From positions 8,594,501 to 8,658,500 of the forward strand of contig CP114500.1 of NCBI GenBank assembly GCA_027186245.1: a stretch of 64,000 bases of DNA, written 5' to 3'. The notes below the pieces were generated by a model. It was not told the DNA's origin, did not search any database, and worked only from the letters and a program-made list of their open reading frames with translations. The translations under genes and the position numbers were made by a program. The DNA is from Coriaria nepalensis. Lineage: Eukaryota; Streptophyta; Magnoliopsida; Cucurbitales; Coriariaceae. Positions 1 to 10,420 of the stretch are shown here, in pieces (the first letter of the stretch is position 1; each line of letters begins with the position of its first letter).

Positions 1-7
1 TCTAATC

Positions 8-15
8 TATATAAA
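8..15 (+). promoter_or_regulatory. TATA box of first germin-like gene
   Basis: The octamer tatataaa lies 48 bases upstream of the start codon at 63, a normal spacing for a plant core promoter with a short leader. The rest of the promoter is outside the window. Confidence 0.55.
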
Positions 16-62
16 CGTTTTCAAATTCATTTGAGTCAATCCACTGAAGAATCAAACTGAAC

Positions 63-689
63 ATGTCTCCGATCTTGTTTTTAGTTTTCCTTCTCTTTTA
101 TGTCTCCAATGCTTCGGTCCAAGACTTCTGTGTTGCGGACCTGCAAAGCCCGTCTACCCCATCGGGCTACCCTTGCAAGAACCCTGCAAATCTAACAGTT
201 GATGACTTTGTGTTTACGGGTTTCAGAAATGCCGGAAACATAATAAAGCTGATCAAACTTGGCGTGACGGTTGCATTTGCTGAGCAGTTTCCGGCCGTGA
301 ACGGGCTTGGGCTTTCATTTGCTCGAGCAGACTTTGTCCCGGGTGGTTTTTTTCCTCCTCACACTCATCGAGGAGCCACAGAAGCTGTTTTTATGATGGA
401 AGGAACGGTCACTTTCGGATTTATTTCGTCGGCTAACACTGTTTATATGAAGGAACTTTCTAAGGGAGATGTCATGATTTTCCCACAAGGATTGCTTCAT
501 TTCTCACTAAATACTAGCGGGAAGAACGCTACCGCTTTCGTTACCTTTACCAGCCAGAATCCTGGGCTTCAGAACATCATCGCAGCTTTGTTTGGTAATA
601 ATCTGCCTTCTTCATTGGTGGAGCAGACCACTCTTCTTGATCATGATCAGGTTGTGAAGCTTAAGAAGCTTCTTGGCGGAAGTGGATAA
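63..689 (+). CDS. Germin-like protein, ABP19/20 type, copy 1
   Basis: Intronless gene for a 208-residue secreted cupin. What is seen: an N-terminal hydrophobic signal peptide ending near the SNAS motif, the paired cysteines of FCVADL and YPCKN that form the germin disulfide, germin box 1 with HTHRGATE (two His and one Glu metal ligands) and box 2 with FPQGLLHF (third His). Known for the family: germin-like proteins form apoplastic, manganese-binding oligomers; members of this branch were first described as auxin-binding proteins ABP19/ABP20 and some have superoxide dismutase activity. The exact activity here is not deducible. It differs from copy 2 by Arg in place of Pro after the HTH motif. 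It forms a same-strand tandem pair with the gene at 1857. Length is typical, and the ATG gives the expected signal peptide. Confidence 0.93.
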   Translation: MSPILFLVFLLFYVSNASVQDFCVADLQSPSTPSGYPCKNPANLTVDDFVFTGFRNAGNIIKLIKLGVTVAFAEQFPAVNGLGLSFARADFVPGGFFPPHTHRGATEAVFMMEGTVTFGFISSANTVYMKELSKGDVMIFPQGLLHFSLNTSGKNATAFVTFTSQNPGLQNIIAALFGNNLPSSLVEQTTLLDHDQVVKLKKLLGGSG

Positions 690-1769
690 GGATTAATATT
701 CAAGTGTGTTTACAAGACTTTATCATCTTGAACTTTTTTTTATAACTAAACCTAAGTTCTAAAATAAAGTTATATTTAGATCTTCAATTTTAAAATGCTT
801 GTAAAATCTTAATTGATTTTAGTAACCGTTTCAATTTAACCATAAGATCATTCTTATTATTCGACTCATCTTATTTTTTAGGGACTTTTTTTATGTTATA
901 AAACTATTACTCATTATTAGCATTTATTTTGTAACATTCTATCTTAATTACCTACAATAATTTATTGTAATATTTTCTCCTTTTTATGTGTAAAAGGATG
1001 TACATTGCTCGAATCGGATCGGATCTTACTCATATGCAAACTTCACTACTCGAGTAGATATCCGAGATCCAATGATTATGGGTATCTGATCTTTTTTCTT
1101 CTTTTAATAATTTTTTAGTACATTTTAAGTATATTTTTTTAAGCACTCTAAAATGAATTATTATATTTAACCCGAGTAAATATTTGATGCAATTTACGTC
1201 GGTAAAATTCAATATAATTTAAATAAATAAAAATAAATCATGACTATTCGAATTTATTAAAAATTATTAAAATGATATCAATCTTTTTAAATATATTATT
1301 ATTCTTTCGGATCAAATCCTGACCGTAAATTATATCGAATTACGTCGATTCAAATTACAACGTTATTCTCTCATTTAACTCTACGTTTGAATTGTACAAT
1401 TATTATTCTTTATTAGCATTTATTTTAAAACGTTATATCTTAATTAACTACACTAAGTTTTGATGGCAGATGGTTTTTTGTTTTTAGCTGTCATATGTAC
1501 TGTAGATACTCATCCCCTGAATCAATGAAATTCGTTATGAAGTTTGAATTCAAACTTTCCTAAAATCACTATACATCTTATCCATTTCTAGACGTTGTTG
1601 ATCTTTTTCCTTTTGTAACAATGCAACAGTAATATTGTTTCAAATTGTGTAAATTTGCTTTGCTTTAAAATGGAATTATTACCTACCAAAAAATAAGGAA
1701 AGTGAAGAATTGTTGTGGTTCTCATTTATGAATAATTATAGGTTATCTATAATTACATCTTATGGATTC
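690..1769. other. AT-rich spacer between the germin-like genes
   Basis: Very AT-rich sequence with no supported gene. It holds the 3' UTR of copy 1 and the promoter of copy 2. Short open frames here start at non-ATG codons and resemble no family. No clear terminal inverted repeats were seen. Confidence 0.6.
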
Positions 1770-1778
1770 TATATAAAT
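1770..1778 (+). promoter_or_regulatory. TATA box of second germin-like gene
   Basis: tatataaat, about 80 bases upstream of the ATG at 1857. Downstream of it, a stretch like ttctcgaattcatcaa recalls the ttttcaaattcatttga of copy 1, as expected if the promoter was duplicated together with the coding region. Confidence 0.5.
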
Positions 1779-1856
1779 TTTCTCGAATTCATCAAGGAAA
1801 ATCCATCAGAAAAATCAAACCAAAACCAAACCGGAAAAAAAAGAAGCAAACCGAAC

Positions 1857-2483
1857 ATGACTATGATCTTGTTTTTTCTTTTCCTTATTTTTTCTGTCTC
1901 CAATGCCTCGGTCCAAGACTTTTGTGTTGCGGACCTGAAAGGCCCGGAAAGCCCTTCAGGCTACCCTTGCAAGAACCCCGCAACCATAACAGCTAATGAC
2001 TTTGTGTTTTCGGGTCTCAGAACTGCCGGAAACATATCGGCCCCATTCAAAATAGGCTTGGTGGGTGCAGCTGTTTCGCAGTTTCCGGCCGTAAACGGGC
2101 TTGGGCTTTCATTTGCTCGAGTAGATTTTGCCTCGGGTGGTGTTATACCAATTCACTCTCATCCAGGAGCCACAGAAGCTTATTATCTAGTGGAAGGCAC
2201 GGTCACTGCCGGATTCATTTCATCGGTTAACAAAGTTTATTTGAAGGAACTTTCCAAGGGAGATGTCATGATTTTCCCACAAGGGTTGCTTCATTTCGCC
2301 ATAAATACTGGCAAGACACCCGCTACTGCTTTCGTTAGCTTTAGCAGCACAAATCCTAGAGTTCAGACCGCGGACTTAGCTTTGTTTGGTAATAATCTGT
2401 CTTCTTCAAAGGTGCAACAAATCACTCTTCTTGATCAGGCTCAGGTTGCGAAGCTCAAGGGTCTTTTTGGTGGAAGTGGATAA
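1857..2483 (+). CDS. Germin-like protein, ABP19/20 type, copy 2
   Basis: Intronless tandem paralogue of the gene at 63, also 208 residues. The frame is open further upstream, but the first ATG (1857) begins directly with the hydrophobic signal peptide (MTMILFF...), so this start is chosen. Seen: signal peptide, conserved cysteines in FCVADL and YPCKN, box 1 IHSHPGATE and box 2 FPQGLLHFAIN, so all three His ligands and the Glu are present. Box 1 keeps the usual Pro that copy 1 has replaced with Arg, but reads HSH, not HTH. The protein is expected in the cell wall as a manganese cupin oligomer. The two copies are very similar over their whole length, suggesting a fairly recent duplication. Function beyond the family is not inferable. 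Confidence 0.93.
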   Translation: MTMILFFLFLIFSVSNASVQDFCVADLKGPESPSGYPCKNPATITANDFVFSGLRTAGNISAPFKIGLVGAAVSQFPAVNGLGLSFARVDFASGGVIPIHSHPGATEAYYLVEGTVTAGFISSVNKVYLKELSKGDVMIFPQGLLHFAINTGKTPATAFVSFSSTNPRVQTADLALFGNNLSSSKVQQITLLDQAQVAKLKGLFGGSG

Positions 2484-3187
2484 GGATTAAGTCCAGTCTT
2501 ACTTATCATGACCTATTGATGGTTATCGATTTTACTACTTTACTACTTTATCAGCAGTATTTGTATAGATCGTTACCTAATTATTATTATTATTTTCTTT
2601 TTTGGGGGCCTTAAATTTGGGCTCACAAAAAGGAAGTAAACTAGTTTAGTCTTCCCAAGGACACAAGAAACTTGGCAAAAACAGAGACTTTGTGATATAC
2701 TTACTAATAATGTTTTATAAGAGTTTGCTGTCTCTTCACAATTTAATAATAATGAAACTTTCATAGATTCCTCCCTCCACTCTTGCTCTCATGGATCCCA
2801 GGTGACCATTTCTATATTGACATTGCACCCAAAAAAAAAAGAACAGAAAAGAACACTAAATCCTCCAAAACAACAGCACAACAATTGCAATAGAAAATTC
2901 TATGATTTGTCCCTTTCAATACCTAATAGAGAGAAGGATTAATAATAATAATAATAATAATCAAAGGTATTAGTGCCCCCTAAAACTCTTTTGTGTCTAT
3001 CATCATCTTCTGTTTTGGTCAATGATCAAACAGTATCAGTTCCTTAATCACCTCCTTCCCTTCTTCATTTTCCCAGAAGAGAGAAGAAGAAGAAGAAGAA
3101 TTAGAAGAAGAAGAAGAAGAAGAAGAAGAAGAAGAAGAACCCAACTCCCTCTCTCTTCATACTTTCTTTCTCTAGATTAAACAAAGG
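2484..3187. other. Spacer and 5' leader of the NSP1-like gene
   Basis: AT-rich spacer followed by a polypurine leader. It contains a TAA microsatellite near 2940-2961 and a long GAA/AGA tract at 3079-3139 immediately before the GRAS gene. No gene seen. Confidence 0.6.
3079..3139 (+). repeat. (GAA)n microsatellite in the NSP1-like 5' leader
   Basis: Interrupted run of gaa/aga triplets ending about 50 bases upstream of the start codon at 3188, hence probably within the transcribed leader. Such tracts are length-variable. Confidence 0.85.
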
Positions 3188-4861
3188 ATGACAATTGAAG
3201 AAGCTGCAACAAACCACCACCACCACCACGCTTCAGAACACATCTTAGACTGGTTAGAAGATTCAGTCCCATTCTTCTCATCTTTCCTAGATGATCCTTA
3301 CGCCACAAATACTGCTGCTGCTTCTCCTCATATGATCAATTGCTATCAGTTATGGGATGAAAGCCAAGACAATCTAGGCCACCAAGATCTGATCAACAAC
3401 AGGAGCACTATCACTTCCCTCCACAGCCCCCCCATCGCCGCCACCTCAACCGGTTCAGCCCCACCCAAAACCGATATCTCCATCATCCAATCACAGGCGT
3501 CCGATCTCCCCAAGAAACGAAAAACCCCTCATGATAATGAAATTACCAAAATCTCCCAAAACCCGTCTGGAAAGAATCAAACGAACCGGCAGGCGGCAGT
3601 TAAGAAGTCAGTTGGAGGGAACAGGAGGAATTCAGGCAAGGCAAATGGGAATAATAATAGTAATAACGGTAATAGCAAGGAAGGGAGGTGGGCCGAGCAG
3701 TTACTGAATCCTTGTGCAACTTCCATAACTTCCGGTGACCTCCCGAAAGTACAACACCTCCTCTACGTTCTCCGGGAACTCGGGTCGGTTTCCGGCGACT
3801 CCAACCACCGCCTGGCAGCCCATGGATACCGTGCTCTGACCCACCACCTCTCCTCCTCGACCTCCTCCTCCTCCACTGCAACATCTCCCATTACATTCGC
3901 CACGACCAATCCCCGGCTCTTCCAACAATCACTGATCAAGTTCCACGAGGTAAGTCCATGGTTCGCCTTCCCTAACAACATTGCCAATTCTTCCATCCTT
4001 CAAATTCTATCCGAAGATCCCGACCGTTCAAAGAATCTACACATTGTCGATATTGGGGTATCTCACGGTGTCCAATGGCCCACATTGCTCGAGGCATTGA
4101 CCCGTCGGTCCGGTGGGCCACCGCCATTAGTCCGGCTCACGGTTATTGGGCCGACAGTTGATAAGGGGCCCATGGAGCCTCCATTTTCGATCGCTCCACC
4201 CGGGGATAATGTTTCGTCCCGTCTTCTGACCTTTGCAAAGTCAATGAACATCAATTTACAAATCAATCGGCTTGACAACCGCCCGTTACAAACTCTAGAT
4301 GCTCATGCCATCGACAAATCGTCCCCAGACGAGGTGTTAATTGTTTGCGTGCAATTCCGGGCCCACCATTTGAACCATAACACACCGGACGAAAGGACAG
4401 AGTTTTTGAAGATGTTACGGAAAATGGAGCCGAAAGGTGTGATACTAAGCGAGAACAATATGGAATGCAGTTGTAATAACTGCGGCGAATTCGACACTGG
4501 CTTTGCTCGGAGAGTGGAGTGGTTATGGAGGTTTCTGGATTCGACGAGCTCGGCTTTTAAAGGGAGGGAGAGTGATGAGAGGAAAGTGATGGAAGGGGAG
4601 GCAGCAAAGGCATTGACAAATAAGGGGGAGATGAATGAGGAGAAGGAGAAATGGTGTGAGAGAATGAGGAAAGTGGGGTTCATAAGGGAAGTGTTTGGAG
4701 AAGATGTAATCGATGGAGGTAGGGCTTTGTTAAGGAGGTATGATAGTAACTGGGAAATGATATTTGATGAGAAAGATGGGTGTGTGGGACTATGGTGGAA
4801 AGGGCAGCCAGTTATATTCTGTTCATTGTGGAAGCTCGCCGTTAAACCAGAAGACAGTTAA
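3188..4861 (+). CDS. NSP1: GRAS transcription factor, NSP1 type
   Basis: Intronless gene for a 557-residue GRAS protein. Seen: an N-terminal motif HILDWLEDSV...FFSSFLDDPY characteristic of NSP1 (nodulation signaling pathway 1), a basic KKRK cluster near residue 109, a low-complexity Asn/Ser linker near 150-165, then the GRAS domain from about residue 167 (LLNPCATSI). The VHIID-type core reads HIVDIGVSHGVQWP near 283, and the C-terminal SAW region runs from about 488 with its RRYDSNWEM and LWWKGQP motifs. Known for the family: NSP1 with NSP2 activates early nodulation and mycorrhiza genes and strigolactone synthesis genes, and it is kept in most land plants, so it does not by itself show the host nodulates. 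Odd: a run of five His after residue 9 and a long Ser/Thr run inside the domain at about 217-231. Length and single exon fit the family. Confidence 0.93.
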   Translation: MTIEEAATNHHHHHASEHILDWLEDSVPFFSSFLDDPYATNTAAASPHMINCYQLWDESQDNLGHQDLINNRSTITSLHSPPIAATSTGSAPPKTDISIIQSQASDLPKKRKTPHDNEITKISQNPSGKNQTNRQAAVKKSVGGNRRNSGKANGNNNSNNGNSKEGRWAEQLLNPCATSITSGDLPKVQHLLYVLRELGSVSGDSNHRLAAHGYRALTHHLSSSTSSSSTATSPITFATTNPRLFQQSLIKFHEVSPWFAFPNNIANSSILQILSEDPDRSKNLHIVDIGVSHGVQWPTLLEALTRRSGGPPPLVRLTVIGPTVDKGPMEPPFSIAPPGDNVSSRLLTFAKSMNINLQINRLDNRPLQTLDAHAIDKSSPDEVLIVCVQFRAHHLNHNTPDERTEFLKMLRKMEPKGVILSENNMECSCNNCGEFDTGFARRVEWLWRFLDSTSSAFKGRESDERKVMEGEAAKALTNKGEMNEEKEKWCERMRKVGFIREVFGEDVIDGGRALLRRYDSNWEMIFDEKDGCVGLWWKGQPVIFCSLWKLAVKPEDS

Positions 4862-5164
4862 GAAAAAGGGAAAAAAAAGGTTCTAGAAGAGCCATAATCA
4901 TGTCCTAGAAAGACAAAAAGGTTGATGTTTTTTGCTGTCTTGTGTACTTTTTATCTGCATGATATATGTTGAGTTGTTTTGGCTACTTTTGAAAATATGT
5001 CAATGTGTTACAAGTTCTTTTTGTCTAATCTTCTTATTCTTCCCTTATGTCTAACTGTGTATGTATGTCTGTTATCTAGAAGACTAGAACTGCAGCATAA
5101 AACTTTTTAAGTATTTGTAATGGAATGATTGAACTACTACTAATTCTGCACTAGAAGAAGAAGA

Positions 5165-5197
<33 letters not shown>

Positions 5198-6302
5198 AAT
5201 AAAAATTGTGGGACCCACCACCGGAATCTGGATGCATATTCTTGAAGGTGGGAGGGTCAACCATTAATTCCAGTTGGAGACAAATAATTGTACGAGATTC
5301 AAGATTCAGACTTTAACTACAAGGTCAAATGTTTGAAAGGAAGATGAAATTATGGAGACAAAATGATGTTTAGGAGTTAGGACACACTTTTTGATTTTTA
5401 TTTTGATTTTTTGGCCAATTTCTACAAATTACTGCCACAAAATTCAGAGCAGGTTCAATTTTCTATACTATCTCTTCGAAATCTGCAAAAGCAAAACAAG
5501 ACAACTCCTCTTGTACTTAATATCATAGTCAAGAAAAAAAAATTCAATCTCAAGTTGGGTTTATGAATGCTGTTGAAACTTAGCTATCTATCTATCAAAG
5601 GGCGAAGTAGTTGACAAATCATTATATTTCTGTTCATCAATACTAACTATGAGTGGTGGGGCCCCAGTACCTTGAAGGCATAGGATTCCTGATTCCACTA
5701 TTTTTAATTTTTTATTCGAAAAGAAAAAAAAAAAAATCCTAATCCTAAATTACAACTTGATCTGCTGGTTTGTATGCTTGTGATAAAATACTGGAATAGT
5801 TTAAGAAGATAAACATAATCAAATCTAAGAAACCGCAGCTGAAATCATCAGAATCCTGTTGATCATATGGATCTAAAGCTTACTTAGCGAATCATGAAGT
5901 GTTCTATCCTGTTCTTCGACATCGACCGTTAGTTTAACGAAAAGCAAGGTTTGGTACCCGTTTGCACTAACATGTTACATGGACCCACCACTGTTGCTTT
6001 CTCAATCCAACTATTTAGATTTCTCTTGAGCTTCATTTCCGACCTTTCCTTCTACATCAAGGGCCATACCAATCAGAAAAACATATACAAGTTCCAGGGA
6101 AAAAAGGAAGATGTATTATCTGGCTCTTCAATTTTATCTGAGGCAATGTCTGATAGACTAAGCTAAACAAATATGCAACAAATGCTCTTTATTTTTATTT
6201 TTTTTCTATTTTTTTAATGTACATTTAGCATTAAAACTCAAAGACAGACTCTACCCTGCAATCAAATTCTAGAGTCAATACATGGATAATTTTCCCCCCG
6301 TT
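4862..6302. other. Spacer between NSP1-like and SPL2-like genes
   Basis: Converging 3' regions. There is a TAA/AATA microsatellite at about 5166-5200. An open frame at 5951-6166 lacks family similarity and probably overlaps the 3' region of the minus-strand ligase gene. Nothing else supported. Confidence 0.55.
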
Positions 6303-8384
6303 TTAAGTATCATATATCCGGACTGAAGTTCGGATTAGTTGACGACAAACAGGGCATTTGGGTGCTGATTCTTGTTCGATTGAGATAGCACATCTTTGGC
6401 AACAGACTAAATGCCCGCATGGAATGAATGCAGATCTTCTTCTTCTCATGAGACATATAACACACAACTGACTGTCGGGAATATCTCCTGCTTCTTCATC
6501 TGTTGCGATTTGAGGATCAATATGAGAACCAGCATTATCCCTTGATCGTTGGGCTTGCCTTTGTTGCCTCCAATCTTTCCATTTATTCCAGTTTCTGAAT
6601 AATTAATATAGCAATGAGTTCAGAGTTCAGTATAACTTATAATAGAACTATGAACAGCTGACCATGGAAATAGAATTCATGAGATAAAGTGAAAAAAGGG
6701 GTGGGCATATATGCAAGGATGCAAGGTGGTAATCAATAGACGGAAAAGGTATGTAAAACCAGAGGTTCCAGGTAGCAGCACAATCATACCTTACAAAGGC
6801 ATAGCCAAGAACGCCAACAGAAATTGAGCCAAGAACAATACCACTCCAAAATAGAACCGTTGTTCTGAAAGCAAGATCAACAACCATCTGGTCCTTGGTC
6901 ATTTCGGACCTATAAGTGGTCATGCATCATGATATTGGTTATTCCCCCCCCAAAAAAAAAATGACTGAAGGGACAAAGTAAACATCAGTAATGCGTACAA
7001 GTACTTCACGTTCCAACGATTAGTGCGAGGAAATAGACTATTATATAAAGTTGGCAAAAGCAATGTGGTAAAAAACACTTACAGAAAATAGGGAATATCC
7101 TTGCATGACTTGATCTCAGGTATTCCATTTCTAAAAGCGCAGAGTCCAACAGCTGTAATATCCTTTCCTAATGGAAGGATTTTCTCTTCATCAAGAAGAC
7201 CAACCTTTTAAATATAAAAAATCATAAACAAGAACAATGAAAAAAATCAGATCAGTATCAAACTTCAAGATTGAAAATTCTAGGCATGGCCGGACTACAA
7301 AATAAAAAAAAAAAAAAAATGAATTTAGAGAACTAACAGGATATTGATGACCGAAAAGTGCTTGAAGAAATGTATAAGGAGAAGCATCAACAGGCTGTAA
7401 CTGATGATATACTGTAGTAAGAGGAATCGGATGTCTAGAGCCGTCCATGTTCACTAGAACAAAATTAGAAGGTGACCATGAACCACCTTCAACAAGAACA
7501 AAAGGAACCTGTAAAAGAATTTGTCAATTGTCACCAACACACCATTTACCAATTCAGGCATGTTAGAACTAGGAAACTTCTCATGAATCTTCTTTGCCAA
7601 CAGATAATCAACACTGTACCATTCTTAGTTTGGTCGACTCTTGCTCTCTCCAGGATCTCGTGAAAATAGTGCGCAAATCAGAAGTCCATCCAAAGAACCC
7701 TTTCCATTCGTTATATATGCACTGCAAAAAAAGAATTTAGCTTATATCACTATCTTCCTGAACATTTCCTAGTGATACTTAACTTGCCTAAAGAGTAAAG
7801 AGCTCTACTCTTTTCGATTGTTCGCTCCACAACTCGACACAGAACAATCAAACTCACAATTCAGTTTCTCCAAGCAACAATTTTTTCCCTGCCATTGTTA
7901 GAACATAAAACTGCGATTTTCCTTTCCGAATGCCAAAGTTTCACTTATCAGCAACCCAATTAATGAACTTTATGGAAATTCACAAGAAGAAGAAGACGAT
8001 ATAGAAAGATTGGAACTTTACCGATTTAGTTTCTTGCACAACCACCGCTCTTTCTCCGGACTTCTCAGCAACCAACACATTAGGCATTAAGCTCTTCCAG
8101 TTTCCCTCCACGGACGATTTAGCCTCCACAGTACCACGAACTATGACGAGATTTTGATCGGAGGAATCAGATTGATCCGAGTCTTCATTGACAAGGACAG
8201 AGCGGAGATCGGAGACTTTAAGGGAAGGGGCACTACGGAGCTTTCGGAGGGCGGAGGAGCAAGCGGTGAATTTGAGGACGGATCGTACAGCGGCGTAAGC
8301 TAGGGCAACTCCCAAAACGGCGCCATCGAATGAGAGAGCGAGTTGAGAGAGGAGTGAAACTAGGGCTTGCTCGTGCGAGGCCAT
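6303..8384 (-). CDS. SPL2: E3 ubiquitin ligase of the SP1/SPL2 (MUL1-like) family, membrane RING
   Basis: Six exons read by eye: 8384-8022, 7721-7620, 7508-7338, 7204-7083, 6909-6790, 6594-6303. All junctions are GT-AG and the frame closes to 389 residues, near the ~383 of Arabidopsis SPL2. Seen: an N-terminal membrane segment (about 13-35), a BAM/GIDE-type middle region containing VNMDGSRHPIPLTTVY, a second membrane helix at about 271-292 (LFWSGIVLGSISVGVLGYAF), and a C-terminal C3HC4 RING at about 337-376 (CVIC...CGHLVCC...CPVC). Known: SP1 in the chloroplast outer envelope ubiquitinates TOC components, and SPL2 is a paralogue linked to the same degradation pathway. Specific substrates here are inferred from the family. 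The ATG is in good context (aatGGC) and gives the conserved N-terminus. Confidence 0.9.
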
Positions 8385-8610
8385 TACAGATGTTGGAGAA
8401 GAAGGTGCTAATCCTTACTTCTTATATTTAGGTAGCGCACACAAGGCGGCGCATTTTCGTGGCGACGGAGGTGGGGGAGGCCGGCGAAGCGCCGATGACC
8501 GTAGACGGTGAGCTTTCTGGAGTCAGTTTTCCAATGAAAAAAAAATAAAAAATATTCGCGGGAGTTTCTACCAGCGCGCTGCAAGTAAACTCTACTCCAC
8601 CATCATACGA

Positions 8611-8685
8611 CACGTGTATTACATTAGTACTCATGTGGCGGTTCTAAACCGGTAAGAATCTTCACCTATAGATGGATTCCACGTG
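8611..8685. promoter_or_regulatory. Two CACGTG G-boxes upstream of the SPL2-like gene
   Basis: Palindromic CACGTG at 8611-8616 and again at 8680-8685, 227 and 296 bases upstream of the start at 8384. G-boxes bind bZIP and bHLH factors and are common in stress- and light-responsive plant promoters. Function is inference from motif and position only. Confidence 0.35.
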
Positions 8686-8898
8686 TACATAACATAGTTA
8701 TAAAACCCAAATTTTAATTTTTAATTACTCCAGTGAGACGACATGTCGTCGACAATGAATCTGTGACAACCTCAAATAAAGACTACTCGGAGAGTTGAGA
8801 TCATACTAAATAAAATGTTTGTAATAAAACGACAATGGATTAGATTGTTATAATCAATTGACTACTTTTTTCTTCTTTTTTATTTTATTTTAATAAAT

Positions 8899-10112
8899 TC
8901 AAACTTTAGAGCAGCCAAGAACAAATGATTTGATGAAGGAATTGAGCAAATCAGGTGAGTCGTAGTTCACAGCATGGCCCGCGTCCTTGATTATCTCTAG
9001 CTCTGACTTTGACCGCAAATGCCTGCACCAATCACAGCGCAGGAACTTCATAAGTAAAAGAAATCAAACAATTGAAAATGAAGAGTTACCAGAAACATGA
9101 AGTAAAAGTACCTATGCAATTCATAAGCCAAGTAGAGAGGGAACAGTCTATCCTTGTCACCCCACACGACCAGCGTTTCCTTCATTCAAACAAAACCAAA
9201 TTGTAATTTGTATCCGTTACCAATAAGGACCGCACAACCGGACAGTTCGGGTGGTTATCGCTTCATTTAATAACTGCCCCGCCATGCAAAACGTGACCGG
9301 CCGACCGACCCGAACGCACAAGACCCACATACAATAAGTTTGTTCAATACTATGTTTTATACGATGTTACAGCTCATGGATGTAGCAAACCTAACTTATC
9401 TAGTACCTGAGATAGAATGGGTAGGTTTTGTTGATCTGGCTTGTCGGATAGTATGTGCTCCAGCAGCTCCAGTTTCTTCTTCTTGTGAGCATTATTCATC
9501 TGAATCAGGAATTCGTTTATATTCCTATAAATATAACTAACTAACCTTTCTTTCTTTCTTTTTTCACTACTGCCCTAAAACGACGCCGCATTATAGCCGC
9601 ACAAAAAAAAAAGTCTTTTAACAGAGACCAACACACTGTTGAACTATATCGGAGAAATTATCTCGTACCGTTTGGTTGCATGTAACTGATTAGTAGATAG
9701 TTTTGATTGTCAGTGGTACTTACGTGGACGAATCTACGGAGGACAAAGGCTGGGACCCACTTGCAAGGATCATATTTATGCATGGCATAAGAATCTCCAT
9801 CACATTCCGTCCGGCTTTCTCAATGTGCTCTTGTCTCTTATCATGGGTCCACCCGATCCCACTGCTCACGATAACCACCTTCTCCACCTCCTTAGGATAC
9901 ATCTCAGCCATCCGATACGCCATATAGCCGCCGTAGCTAAGCCCGTCCATCGAGAACCGGTCGACACCTAATCTCTTCAACCCTTCCGCCACACACTTCG
10001 CTTGAAACACCACTGTCCGGTCCGGCCGGTTCGTGTAAGATCTCCCGAAGAACAATAGAACTGGTACATACAGATTAAAGCTTCGAGATAAAGTGCCCAC
10101 TTGGAAAATAAA
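8899..10112 (-). pseudogene. Alpha/beta-hydrolase gene relic, 5' truncated with internal frameshift
   Basis: Minus-strand remnant of a plant alpha/beta-hydrolase. Visible exons: about 10112-9724, about 9490-9410, about 9180-9110 and about 9023-8899. Seen: the nucleophile elbow GLSYGG, the acid-loop WGDKDRLFP and the terminal DAGHAVNYD, so Ser, Asp and His of the triad are all present. Breaks: no exon carrying the upstream start and the HG-x-G oxyanion loop is found before 10112, where an unrelated plus-strand gene begins within 310 bases. Inside the first visible exon the frame shifts after EILMP; the expected continuation (KYDPCKWVPAFVLRRF, then a good GTAAGT donor) lies in another frame, consistent with a small deletion. 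Two independent lesions make a functional product unlikely. An alternative is a gene with an unseen distant first exon plus a sequencing indel. Confidence 0.7.
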
Positions 10113-10420
10113 CTGCCACAGATAAAAGATAATAAATTAATAATAAAAGGAAAAAAAATAAGAGAAAGATACCTTGCTTGATTCATACTTTATACCAATC
10201 CAATCACTTCCCACCCTTTTTTTTTTTTTTTTCCTTCTCAACTTTCCACATTTTTCTTCACACTTTTTGGACGGCTGTCCATCCCTCTGTTCATCCAATT
10301 ACATGCTTTCCAACTAGATTCCTTCATTACTTCAATCTTCTTCCACACTATAAAAAGATCCATCGATCCCATTTCCTTCTTCACTTCTTCTCCAACTACA
10401 AACTCTCGGACTCCTCTGCC
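10113..10420. other. Short spacer, promoter of the 126-residue membrane protein gene
   Basis: Pyrimidine-rich sequence with a T run at about 10219-10232. It should hold the promoter and leader of the gene at 10421. I looked here for the missing first exon of the hydrolase and did not find an HG-x-G coding stretch. Confidence 0.5.

Noticed and set aside
1710..1856. Longer N-terminus for the second germin-like protein
   Set aside because: The upstream frame opens with TTG, contains the TATA box and has no counterpart in copy 1; the ATG at 1857 gives the signal peptide.
3079..3139. CRISPR-like or tandem array
   Set aside because: It is a simple GAA microsatellite; repeats are contiguous without spacers and the genome is a plant's. 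The same holds for the other microsatellites.
5951..6166. Small plus-strand gene
   Set aside because: It starts with a non-ATG codon, resembles no family and overlaps the probable 3' region of the minus-strand ligase gene.
9340..9540. Plus-strand coding frame
   Set aside because: It is antisense to the hydrolase-relic exon that encodes NNAHKKKKLELLEHI, whose splice sites and family similarity are better.
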